From contig WFQT01000098.1 in assembly GCA_015486895.1 (NCBI GenBank), positions 1 to 5,080 of the forward strand: DNA of 5,080 bases, written 5' to 3'. Position 1 is the first letter of the stretch, and every line of letters starts with the position of its first letter. Shown here piece by piece: positions 1 through 5,080 of this stretch. Under the pieces are notes generated by a model. That model ran no database searches and was not told where the DNA came from. It was given only the letters and a program-made list of their open reading frames with translations. The DNA comes from Anaerolineae bacterium (GTDB lineage Bacteria > Chloroflexota > Anaerolineae > JAADDB01). The position numbers and the translations under genes are program-made.

Positions 1-93
1 GGGCAGAGAGTGATGAATCGCAAACGCCGGCAGCCAAAAGAGCAGTGTCCCCATCAATATAATTAGAACGCCCACCAATGCTGCTCTGCGCAT
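1..93 (-). CDS. Start of an exported protein (partial, cut by window edge)
   Basis: Only the first 31 codons are in the window, starting at an ATG at 91-93 and running off the left edge. The start is supported by a strong ribosome binding site, AAGGGAGG, at 101-108, ending 7 bases before the ATG. The peptide begins MRRAAL, continues with a hydrophobic stretch (about residues 5-22, rich in V, L, I), and then LPAFA followed by IHHSLP. This is a textbook Sec signal peptide with a likely signal peptidase I cut after AFA (residue 25). The gene lies 23 bases after the stop of the second ABC ATPase on the same strand, so it is probably the next gene of the efflux operon. In related operons the exported partner is an outer-membrane TolC-type channel or a HlyD-type adaptor. 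A cleavable signal fits TolC or another periplasmic protein slightly better than a membrane-anchored adaptor. That assignment is inference; the mature protein is not visible. Confidence 0.72.
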   Translation of the reverse strand, partial: MRRAALVGVLIILMGTLLFWLPAFAIHHSLP

Positions 94-116
94 TTTCTTG
101 CCTCCCTTGATAAAAT

Positions 117-1055
117 TTATCGCACGCGGGCGATGAAAACGTCTTCCAGTGACGGTGGAATAACCACCATGCGAGACACACTCACTCCCACCGCACCCAA
201 CAGATGCTGTATCTGTGCCCTCGCACCCACGGCCTCCGGGACGACAACGTGCAACCGTCGTCCATACAAGGCTACCTCCGTAAACGTCGGATCAGTTTTC
301 AAAGATCGCAATGCCTCTTCCGGGCAGTCAACTTCAATTTCCAGAACCTCTCCGCTCATCTGAGTCTGCTTAAGCGTCTGCGGCGATCCAGTCGCCACAA
401 TCCGCCCCCGATGGATAAACGCTAAACGGTGACAGTTTTCCGCTTCGTCCATATAGTGTGTGGTCACGAAGATCGTCTTGCCTTGATCCGCAAGAGTGTA
501 AAGCAAGTCCCAAAACTGGCGGCGGGAGACAGGATCCACCCCGGCGGTAGGTTCATCCAAGAAAAGGATATCAGGATCGTGCAAAATGGCAGCGCCTAAG
601 GCTAACCGCTGCCGCCAACCGCCCGAAAGGTTACGCGTGAGCTCGTTTCCCCGCCCTGCCAGTCCTGCCATGACGATGATCTCCCTGCTTCGCCGACGCA
701 GCCGGCGCGGGGGAACACCGTAGACCCGTCCGAAGAAACGCAAGTTTTCAGCCACCGTCAGGTCCTCATACAAACTAAACTTCTGACTCATGTAACCACA
801 CCTGAGTCGAACCTGTTCCGCTTGGCCGGGAACCTGGAAGTCCAAAACCGTCATCTGCCCCTCGGTAGGCATCAACAGCCCTAACAACATGCGAATTGTC
901 GTGGTCTTGCCGGAACCATTGGGCCCCAAGAAACCGAAGATCTCTCCTCGTAGGACATGGAACGCAATGTCATCAACGGCAGTGAAGTCGCCAAACTTTT
1001 TTGTCAGGCCCTCAACAATAACAGCAAAGCCGGCATCATCCATCAAGTCATTCAT
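117..1055 (-). CDS. ABC exporter ATPase 2, catalytically complete (YbhF C-terminal-half type)
   Basis: This cytoplasmic ATP-binding subunit of an ABC-2 type exporter hydrolyses ATP to drive transport through the permease encoded upstream. Counting from the ATG at 1055 it has 312 residues. Visible motifs are Walker A GPNGSGKT (44-51), Q-loop Q91 in GYMSQKFSLY, signature LSGGWRQR (143-150), Walker B ILFLDEP with D167 and E168, D-loop AGVD (171-174) and H-loop H200 in TTHYMDEAE. The C-terminal PSLEDVFI (301-308) is typical of the DrrA/CcmA/YbhF group. All catalytic residues are present. The sequence resembles the second half of E. coli YbhF. The start is uncertain: GTG at 1070, ATG at 1067, ATG at 1055 and ATG at 1043 are all in frame. 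I chose 1055 because GGTGAGG lies just before it and it overlaps the preceding ATPase by 8 bases, which suggests translational coupling. The stop is TAA at 117-119. Confidence 0.93.
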   Translation of the reverse strand: MNDLMDDAGFAVIVEGLTKKFGDFTAVDDIAFHVLRGEIFGFLGPNGSGKTTTIRMLLGLLMPTEGQMTVLDFQVPGQAEQVRLRCGYMSQKFSLYEDLTVAENLRFFGRVYGVPPRRLRRRSREIIVMAGLAGRGNELTRNLSGGWRQRLALGAAILHDPDILFLDEPTAGVDPVSRRQFWDLLYTLADQGKTIFVTTHYMDEAENCHRLAFIHRGRIVATGSPQTLKQTQMSGEVLEIEVDCPEEALRSLKTDPTFTEVALYGRRLHVVVPEAVGARAQIQHLLGAVGVSVSRMVVIPPSLEDVFIARVR

Positions 1056-2013
1056 GGACCTCACCATCACGCTTTCCCAACAAGTAGATAAAGGCTTGCT
1101 CTAAATGCGGGCGGGCCGGCATCAGGCTACTCACCGGCACGCCAGCTTGCTGCAATGCCCCCCTGATCACCGGAAGGGCCATGCCAGCATCCTTTACGAA
1201 CAAATGCAGCTTATCGCCGTAAACTTGCGCTTCCAATATGCCAGGAAGTACCTTCACTACATTCTGGGCCTCCCGTATCGGCAAGCGTCCACTTGCGGTA
1301 GGCAACAAATGGGCTACAAGCAAGGTATTCGGCACCATACCCACAATATGCTCTGGTGTGTCGCGCACCATCAACGAGCCGCCGTACATAAACCCCACTG
1401 AAGAACAACGCTCTGCTTCATCCATGTACGGGGTACTGACCAAAATCGTTACTGCCTCTACATGCAGGTCGGTAAGGATATCCCAAAACTCGCGACGCGA
1501 AATGGGGTCTACACCGGTGGTAGGTTCATCCAAGATCAACAATCGCGGTTGGTGTACCAGCGCACATGCCAATGCCAGCTTTTTTTGCATGCCCCCTGAG
1601 AGTTGTTGGGAGCGCCGGTGACGAAATTCCTCTAAGCGGGCGAAAGCCAACAGGCGTTCCAGCCGCCTACCCCGCTCATCCCCTCCCACGCCATGCACAT
1701 CGGCAAAGAAATTCAAATTCTCCCAGACCGTCAAATCTCCGTAAAGGCTGAATCGCTGTGCCATGTAGCCAATCTTTGCCCGCACCGCTTCCGCTTCGCG
1801 CCGAATGTCTTTGCCCAGCACCCATGCTTCGCCGGCAGTAGGCGGAATGACAGTTGCCAATAGACGGAGCAAGGTCGTTTTCCCGGCACCGTCCGGGCCG
1901 ATCAGGCCGAAAATTTCACCCTCTGCCACATCCAGCGCCATACTTTCAACAGCGACAACATCTCCAAAGCGCTTGCTCAGTCCTTTGGCCTCAACAACCA
2001 ATTTCCTTTTCAT
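1048..2013 (-). CDS. ABC exporter ATPase 1, H-loop histidine replaced (YbhF N-terminal-half type)
   Basis: This is the first of two adjacent ABC ATPases, 321 residues from the ATG at 2013. Motifs are Walker A GPDGAGKT (39-46), Q-loop Q86 in GYMAQRFSLY, signature LSGGMQKK (138-145), Walker B LLILDEP with D162 and E163, and D-loop TGVD (166-169). The switch region reads STPYMDEAE, with proline at 195 where the H-loop histidine normally sits (codon CCG at 1429-1431). The Asp in Walker A and the missing histidine are, from memory, features of the N-terminal half of YbhF and RbbA-like proteins, so this gene probably matches that half. It likely pairs with the next ATPase in a heterodimer with one weak ATP site. 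The start at 2013 is preferred over an in-frame ATG at 2073, which would extend into the permease gene. AAGGGA at 2023-2028 serves as ribosome binding site, and the start lies 4 bases after the permease stop. Confidence 0.93.
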   Translation of the reverse strand: MKRKLVVEAKGLSKRFGDVVAVESMALDVAEGEIFGLIGPDGAGKTTLLRLLATVIPPTAGEAWVLGKDIRREAEAVRAKIGYMAQRFSLYGDLTVWENLNFFADVHGVGGDERGRRLERLLAFARLEEFRHRRSQQLSGGMQKKLALACALVHQPRLLILDEPTTGVDPISRREFWDILTDLHVEAVTILVSTPYMDEAERCSSVGFMYGGSLMVRDTPEHIVGMVPNTLLVAHLLPTASGRLPIREAQNVVKVLPGILEAQVYGDKLHLFVKDAGMALPVIRGALQQAGVPVSSLMPARPHLEQAFIYLLGKRDGEVHE

Positions 2014-2017
2014 GGGC

Positions 2018-3139
2018 CTAAATCCCTTGCTTGCGGAAGCGCGCCGCAGCAACAAGAAGTAAGACAATCCCAAAGAGTGTCACCGCCAGAACTGGCCCTT
2101 GAAGGTCAGGAAGTCCAACCCCTTTCAGGATCACTCCGCGCACGATGATCAGCACATATTTCAAAGGCACCAGATCGCTGACCAGTTGCAGCGCTTTGGG
2201 CATTGCCTCTACCGGAAAGAAAAAACCGGACAAAAAGATGGATGGCAACAGGATAAAGTAGCTCAGGAACATGGCCTCTTGTTGGGTGTTGGCTACGCTG
2301 CTGATCAGCAAACCTAACGCCAAGGAAGTCATGAGGTAAAGAGCCGAAAGCTGCAAGAGCAAAGGCACACTACCCCGGATCGGCACCTTGAACCACCACA
2401 CGCCAATCACCAAGATTTCGATCAGGTCCCAGAAAGCAATGAAGATGTAAGGAATGACTTTGCCTACCACCAGTTCCAGCGGCTTGACGGGAGTCACCAC
2501 CAATTGCTCAATGGTGCCCCACTCCCGCTCACGAACAATAGCCAAAGCCGTCATGAGCATAGTAATCAGGGTCAGCACAGTGCCGATAAGGCCGGGAATC
2601 ATGAAGTTCTGAGAACGCATTTCCGGGTTATACCACACTCTTGCCCGTACATCGATCCCCGGCTCCGCTTCCGATGCTATGTGCAGCCTCTGGCGGACGA
2701 CTTCCGCCGACTTCGCCTGGCCAACCGCCTGAGCGGCAGAAAAAGCTGTTTGGGCAATAGAGGGATCAGAACCATCCACGACAAAGCCAACCTGAGCCTT
2801 GCCAGTTTTCTCCAAATCACGCCCATACCCGGCGGGGATAATGATACCACCTCGCAATTTCCCCCTGTCTACTTCCGAACGCAATGCCGATTCGTCGGGC
2901 AAGTAGGCAGCAATAGTAAAATAGTCAGAGGCCCGGTAAGCATTTAGCAGCGAGCGAGAGGGCAGCGAATGGTCGTAATCGACAACACCGATGGGTAAGT
3001 ATTGCACGTCGGTGGTCGCCGCATAGCCTAACAGGACTAATTGTACAACGGGGATAAGAAACATCACGGCCAGAGAGCGAGGATCCCGCTGTATGTGCCG
3101 GAACTCCTTGATGACAATAGCCAACGTCCTCCTTAACAT
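2018..3139 (-). CDS. ABC-2 type exporter permease (YbhS/YbhR-like)
   Basis: This inner-membrane subunit forms the transport path of the efflux pump. It has 373 residues from the ATG at 3139. The layout is that of the ABC2_membrane/YbhS-YbhR-YhhJ group: a short cytoplasmic start with KEFRHIQRDP, a first membrane helix at about 23-43, a large external domain at about 44-178, and then five hydrophobic segments near 179-202, 227-249, 260-281, 291-312 and 345-366. Group hallmarks are WYNPEMRSQNFMIPG (169-183) and REREWGTIEQL (203-213) just after the second helix. The start at 3139 has AAGGGGG at 3149-3155 upstream, and MLRRTL is the usual beginning for the family. An in-frame ATG at 3187 would overlap the repressor gene and is less likely. 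Only one permease gene is visible, whereas E. coli ybhFSR has two. It may work as a homodimer, or a second permease may lie beyond the left edge. The substrate is unknown. Confidence 0.93.
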   Translation of the reverse strand: MLRRTLAIVIKEFRHIQRDPRSLAVMFLIPVVQLVLLGYAATTDVQYLPIGVVDYDHSLPSRSLLNAYRASDYFTIAAYLPDESALRSEVDRGKLRGGIIIPAGYGRDLEKTGKAQVGFVVDGSDPSIAQTAFSAAQAVGQAKSAEVVRQRLHIASEAEPGIDVRARVWYNPEMRSQNFMIPGLIGTVLTLITMLMTALAIVREREWGTIEQLVVTPVKPLELVVGKVIPYIFIAFWDLIEILVIGVWWFKVPIRGSVPLLLQLSALYLMTSLALGLLISSVANTQQEAMFLSYFILLPSIFLSGFFFPVEAMPKALQLVSDLVPLKYVLIIVRGVILKGVGLPDLQGPVLAVTLFGIVLLLVAAARFRKQGI

Positions 3140-3164
3140 CGATAACAACCCCCTTGGAAATGAC

Positions 3165-3773
3165 TCATTGCCCAACTCGCACGCCATTCAAGAAGATGTG
3201 CACCACGTCCTGGGCATATTGCTCCGGCCCCGGCATCCCTTCTTTCAACACAGGAAAAATTTCCCTCCCCATATTGTAGGCCACCAGCATGCCCATGAAA
3301 GCCCTGGTGGCGCTCTGCGGATCGCGCACACTCAATCGTCCCAAAACAGTCTGCCGCTCCAGGTATTGACTCATCAGGTCCAAAACAGCCACAACGCCAG
3401 AATGCACGAACTGTTCTCCCACTTCCGGAGTCCGAACAGCCTCAGAAACGAAGATCCGAAAGAGTTGACGGGCAACAGGATCCTCAAAGGTGCTCAAATA
3501 CTGATGAGCTAACCAACTCAACGCCTCCTCTGGCGATTGTTCCATCAGGGAGTCAACATCCCCCACTCGTTGAAACAAAGGGGACATCTGCATGAGCACC
3601 GCCTGGAACAATTGGGCTTTGTTCTCAAAGTACCAGTAGATCAATGCCGGCGATTTCAAGCCAGCCGCCCGGGCAATTTGCTTAATAGTCGCCTTGTGAA
3701 ACCCATTCTGGGAAAAGACTTGCAATGCTGCATCAATAATTTGCTGCCGCTTTGCGGAATCACTTTTAACCAT
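3165..3773 (-). CDS. TetR/AcrR-family transcriptional repressor of the efflux operon
   Basis: This DNA-binding regulator has 202 residues from the ATG at 3773. The N-terminal TetR_N domain spans about residues 8-58: RQQIIDAALQVFSQNGF, then the helix-turn-helix TIKQIARAAGLKSPALIYWYF (about 29-49) and NKAQLF. Regulators with this fold usually bind DNA as dimers and release it on binding a small molecule. The C-terminal ligand and dimer domain (about 60-202) is divergent, as usual, and gives no clue to the inducer. It resembles the CecR (YbiH) type that regulates ybhG-ybhFSR in E. coli, but this is judged mainly from context. The start at 3773 has the strong site AAAGGAG (3780-3786) 6 bases upstream. 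A longer reading from a TTG at 3809 would run through the operator and has no good ribosome binding site. It is the first gene of the operon, 25 bases before the permease, so it very probably regulates itself and the pump. Confidence 0.94.
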   Translation of the reverse strand: MVKSDSAKRQQIIDAALQVFSQNGFHKATIKQIARAAGLKSPALIYWYFENKAQLFQAVLMQMSPLFQRVGDVDSLMEQSPEEALSWLAHQYLSTFEDPVARQLFRIFVSEAVRTPEVGEQFVHSGVVAVLDLMSQYLERQTVLGRLSVRDPQSATRAFMGMLVAYNMGREIFPVLKEGMPGPEQYAQDVVHIFLNGVRVGQ

Positions 3774-3790
3774 CCTTTTCTCCTTTCTAC

Positions 3791-3808
3791 TGATTAAACG
3801 TTCAATCA
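3791..3808. promoter_or_regulatory. Probable TetR operator (18-bp palindrome)
   Basis: The sequence TGATTAAACGTTCAATCA is a palindrome with a single mismatched pair (3796 against 3803), centred on AACGTT. It lies between the predicted -10 box and the repressor start codon, covering the first transcribed bases. Its size and symmetry fit a TetR-family dimer, and cores such as GAACGTTC occur in operators of this family (for example BetI boxes, from memory). Binding here would block transcription of the repressor and the whole efflux operon. The site is seen in the sequence; its protein partner is inferred from position. Confidence 0.72.
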
Positions 3809-3817
3809 AGTAATTTT

Positions 3818-3846
3818 ATTCTACTATTGTTATCCTCAAGGGGCAA
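3818..3846 (-). promoter_or_regulatory. Predicted sigma-70 promoter of the repressor-efflux operon
   Basis: Read on the minus strand, there is a -35 candidate TTGCCC (3841-3846), a 17-base spacer and a -10 candidate TAGAAT (3818-3823, five of six matches to TATAAT). Transcription would start near 3811, right at the edge of the palindromic operator. A second A+T-rich hexamer, TAAAAT, overlaps slightly downstream, so the exact box is uncertain. Confidence 0.55.
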
Positions 3847-3949
3847 ATCAGGCCTCGATAGCAGCCCTGAGAGGGTAAACAAAACAGAATTTCACGGAAT
3901 TCGGGCCAAACAACAAAGGAAAATCGTATCATCGCAATAATCTAGGATA

Positions 3950-4022
3950 GGGCCGGCCCCTACGTGGTCGCCCAAGGCAGGCACGGCCCACTCCGATAGT
4001 GCTGCGGGGTACAGTACCCCGC
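3950..4022. repeat. G+C-rich palindromic intergenic block
   Basis: The block starts with the perfect palindrome GGGCCGGCCC (3950-3959). Next come CTACGTGGTCGCCC and a CGGCCC (3984-3989) that is inverted relative to GGGCCG (3950-3955). It ends with GCGGGGTACAGTACCCCGC (4004-4022), which has 9-base perfect arms around a central A. On the minus strand the left part reads GGGCGACCACGTAGGGGC, similar to GTAGGGGC-type repeats scattered between genes in many environmental genomes (from memory). It could be a degraded repetitive extragenic element or act as a transcription barrier between the divergent units. Copy number cannot be judged from this window. Confidence 0.5.
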
Positions 4023-4067
4023 CCCCAATGTATTGAGAAGATACGGAAAATCTGTGCAATCTGTTAC

Positions 4068-4075
4068 TAAATGAC
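4068..4075. repeat. Left 8-bp target-site duplication (TAAATGAC)
   Basis: TAAATGAC directly abuts the outer end of the left terminal inverted repeat. An identical copy abuts the right end at 4228-4235. The match ends after exactly 8 bases on both sides, as expected of a duplication made on insertion. Confidence 0.68.
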
Positions 4076-4227
4076 CTGGAGTCTGGCGATTCGTGAAATC
4101 ACGCCAAAAGTGTAAAATGGGACATAGATTTTCGCAGGCTTCGCACACAGATATCTTAAAATTTTTGAAATCCATCTGTGAAAATCTGTGTGAACCTGTG
4201 TCCAAAACAAAATCCGCCAGAGTCCAG
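4076..4227. mobile_element. MITE-like non-coding insertion element
   Basis: This 152-bp element is bounded by terminal inverted repeats: CTGGAGTCTGGCG (4076-4088) at the left and CGCCAGAGTCCAG (4215-4227) at the right, matching at 12 of 13 positions. The octamer TAAATGAC directly touches both outer ends (4068-4075 and 4228-4235), as expected of a target-site duplication. Two further inverted pairs nest inside: GGACATAG (4120-4127) with CTGTGTCC (4196-4203), and CACACAGAT (4144-4152) with ATCTGTGTG (4184-4192). A single strand could therefore fold into one long interrupted hairpin. No transposase or credible reading frame is inside, so it would have to be moved by an enzyme encoded elsewhere. 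Several IS families make 8-bp duplications; I cannot assign one from these ends. Confidence 0.7.
4174..4200. repeat. Short tandem ATCTGTG units at 10-base spacing
   Basis: ATCTGTG (4174-4180), ATCTGTG (4184-4190) and ACCTGTG (4194-4200) recur every 10 bases on the right side of the MITE-like element. An inverted copy, CACACAGAT, lies at 4144-4152, and a related pair, ATCTGTGCAATCTGTT (4050-4065), lies just outside the element. The 10-base period is close to one helical turn. No protein partner can be named. Confidence 0.55.
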
Positions 4228-4235
4228 TAAATGAC
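4228..4235. repeat. Right 8-bp target-site duplication (TAAATGAC)
   Basis: This is the second copy of TAAATGAC, directly after the right terminal inverted repeat. Removing 4076-4235 would restore an uninterrupted site with a single TAAATGAC. The two copies have not diverged, which suggests a fairly recent insertion or too few bases to record decay. Confidence 0.68.
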
Positions 4236-4397
4236 AACAAAAACGCTTGCCAGGGACACACAGTTATGCGTCCAAGTTCATTCAGTAGGCGGAAAGAGCT
4301 AAGTCATAACGAAAAGCCGTTCCACTCCCCTGTGCCACTCCTACTCAAGCTCATTACCAAGAGCAGCAATCGCCTTGCGACCAATCATACAATAATA

Positions 4398-4426
4398 TTG
4401 ACGAATGAGAAGGAAACTGGTATAAG
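4398..4426 (+). promoter_or_regulatory. Strong predicted sigma-70 promoter of the zinc-finger gene
   Basis: TTGACG (4398-4403) and TATAAG (4421-4426) are separated by exactly 17 bases, and each matches the sigma-70 consensus at five of six positions. Transcription would begin near 4433, giving a leader of about 67 bases before the ATG at 4500. The promoter lies downstream of the MITE-like element and is not disrupted by it. Confidence 0.72.
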
Positions 4427-4499
4427 TACACGATTCCAAGTGATTGATGATATTCATGTGCCAGGCCGTAGGATATCCGTCTGAGAAAAGGAGAGGGCT

Positions 4500-4961
4500 A
4501 TGTTCAAAAATGAAGATTCATCTACAGAAGAAAGGCTCGATCTGGAAGAACAACGGCAACAGTTGTTGCAAGACAAAGCTTCCATTCTCAACGATCTAGA
4601 ACATTTAGGGGAAGCGATGCGTAACTCGGAGGTGGACATTGATCTAGAAGAGGGAGATCCACAGATCATCGAGCGAGAGAAATATCAGGCATTGGTCACC
4701 AATCTACAAACCCGCCTCAAGTCCGTTGAACGGGCATTGGCCAAGATTGATTTAGGCGTTTACGGCATCTGTGAGCGGTGTGGCAAGCCCATCGCCATAG
4801 CTCGTTTAATCGCCAAGCCGGACGCCACCTTGTGCATCAAATGCCGGTCAGAAGTGGAGAAATTAGCCAAGCGGGGCATCATCTATCGACCACCAAAGAA
4901 TTTCTTGGAAGCTTTCGATATCCTCCAGAACGAGGAAGAGGAGTCTAAATCTAATCGCTAA
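4500..4961 (+). CDS. DksA/TraR-family C4 zinc-finger protein
   Basis: This 153-residue cytoplasmic protein is close in length to E. coli DksA (151). It has a long charged helical part at about residues 10-86, likely a coiled-coil hairpin, followed by a C4 zinc finger with C91, C94, C112 and C115 in the C-x2-C-x17-C-x2-C spacing of DksA, preceded by the family-typical LGVYGICERCG. A C-terminal helix and an acidic tail (NEEEESKSNR) follow. DksA proteins enter the RNA polymerase secondary channel and, with ppGpp, adjust promoter activity. The acidic run EVDIDLEEGD (44-53) lies about where the coiled-coil tip should be, but DksA's own tip motif is not clearly conserved, so a specialised paralogue is possible. 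The start is supported by AAGGAG (4488-4493) 6 bases upstream. It has its own promoter and terminator and appears to be transcribed alone, away from the efflux operon. Confidence 0.92.
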   Translation: MFKNEDSSTEERLDLEEQRQQLLQDKASILNDLEHLGEAMRNSEVDIDLEEGDPQIIEREKYQALVTNLQTRLKSVERALAKIDLGVYGICERCGKPIAIARLIAKPDATLCIKCRSEVEKLAKRGIIYRPPKNFLEAFDILQNEEEESKSNR

Positions 4962-4983
4962 ATCAACGTCCCTTGAATACGCC

Positions 4984-5010
4984 AAGCACCTGGTTACCCA
5001 GGTGCTTTTC
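4984..5010 (+). terminator. Rho-independent terminator after the zinc-finger gene
   Basis: AAGCACCTGG (4984-4993) and CCAGGTGCTT (4998-5007) form a perfect 10-base-pair stem with a TTAC loop, running into TTTTC. The T tract is short (two bases beyond the stem), but the stem is strong and lies 22 bases after the stop codon. It should end the transcript of the zinc-finger gene. Confidence 0.85.
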
Positions 5011-5054
5011 TGCGAGGCCAGTCGCCATCACCGGCCGGAAAAGAAAAATAGAAC

Positions 5055-5080
5055 ATGAAGAACGTTCACATCTCTAACCA
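5055..5080 (+). CDS. Possible start of another gene (partial, weak)
   Basis: An ATG at 5055 opens a frame reading MKNVHISN to the right edge without a stop. The upstream bases are purine-rich (GGAAAAGAAAAATAGAAC) but contain no clear ribosome binding site, and eight codons are too few to judge coding potential. Its position about 45 bases after the terminator is compatible with a new gene. It is listed only as a possibility. Confidence 0.22.

Larger units (their letters stand above)
3774..4499. other. Gene-free divergent intergenic region
   Basis: This stretch of about 726 bases separates the minus-strand efflux operon from the plus-strand zinc-finger gene. From left to right it holds the repressor ribosome binding site, operator and promoter (3780-3846), a G+C-rich palindromic block (3950-4022), a MITE-like element with its duplication (4068-4235), and the promoter and leader of the zinc-finger gene (4398-4499). 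I see no convincing feature in 3850-3949 or 4236-4397. Open frames here (minus strand 3960-4261, plus strand 4266-4484) have no ribosome binding site or recognisable protein features, and the first run straight through the mobile element. Confidence 0.8.

Noticed and set aside
2504..2947. 147-codon plus-strand open frame opposite the permease
   Set aside because: It is antisense to a well-supported membrane protein gene, and its translation shows no domain or sensible hydrophobicity pattern.
3140..3187. Longer permease start (ATG at 3187)
   Set aside because: It would overlap the repressor gene by 23 bases and add residues not typical of the family. The ATG at 3139 has a ribosome binding site and the usual MLRRTL beginning.
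3774..3809. Longer repressor start (TTG at 3809)
   Set aside because: The added 12 residues are encoded by the operator and ribosome binding site. The ATG at 3773 has AAAGGAG at ideal spacing.
3888..3902. GAATT...AATTC inverted repeat
   Set aside because: The 5-base arms are too short to mean anything in A+T-rich DNA, and no neighbouring feature uses it.
4068..4235. CRISPR repeats or an att site as an explanation for the repeats
   Set aside because: There is no regular repeat-spacer array, no tRNA and no integrase gene nearby. The inverted ends with a flanking duplication fit a transposed element better.
3960..4261. Open reading frames of 64 and 99 codons on the minus strand
   Set aside because: They run through the MITE-like element and its duplication, have no ribosome binding site, and show no recognisable protein features.
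4266..4484. Open reading frame of 72 codons on the plus strand ahead of the zinc-finger gene
   Set aside because: It has no ribosome binding site, contains the predicted promoter of the next gene within it, and its composition is not protein-like.
5060..5067. GAACGTTC near the right edge as a second repressor operator
   Set aside because: Only the 8-base core is symmetric. The outer TGATT/AATCA arms of the operator are missing, and it lies after a terminator in an unrelated unit.

Overview
The window looks like bacterial chromosome of moderate G+C content. It holds two divergent transcription units separated by a gene-free stretch of about 730 bases. The organism cannot be named from this sequence. 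An ABC-2/TetR efflux operon ending in a gene with a cleavable Sec signal peptide suggests, but does not prove, a cell envelope with an exported or outer-membrane partner. Intergenic GTAGGGGC-like and ATCTGTG-like repeats resemble those I associate with environmental, metagenome-type genomes of several phyla. That is a weak hint only.

Left unit, minus strand, read from about 3850 down to 1: a promoter with an 18-bp palindromic operator over the start site; a TetR-type repressor; an ABC-2 permease of the YbhS/YbhR type; two separate ABC ATPases; and the start of a fifth gene with a signal peptide, cut by the window edge. Spacings are 25 bases, 4 bases, a short overlap and 23 bases, so this is a tightly coupled operon. 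The two ATPases match the two halves of the fused E. coli protein YbhF. The first has GPDGAGKT and lacks the H-loop histidine. The second has a complete set of catalytic motifs. The likely product is an ABC exporter with one degenerate and one active ATP site, controlled by its own co-transcribed repressor. Its substrate cannot be read from the sequence.

Middle, 3774-4499: the repressor promoter and operator; a G+C-rich block with a 19-bp palindrome and GGGCCGGCCC; a 152-bp non-coding element with terminal inverted repeats and an 8-bp target-site duplication (a MITE, previously unannotated as far as I can tell); clusters of ATCTGTG repeats; and a near-consensus sigma-70 promoter.

Right unit, plus strand: a 153-residue DksA/TraR-type C4 zinc-finger protein with its own promoter, a good ribosome binding site and a rho-independent terminator. 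After the terminator there is only a possible start of another gene at the window edge.

The efflux operon is a recognisable type. The most unusual item in the window is the MITE-like insertion.
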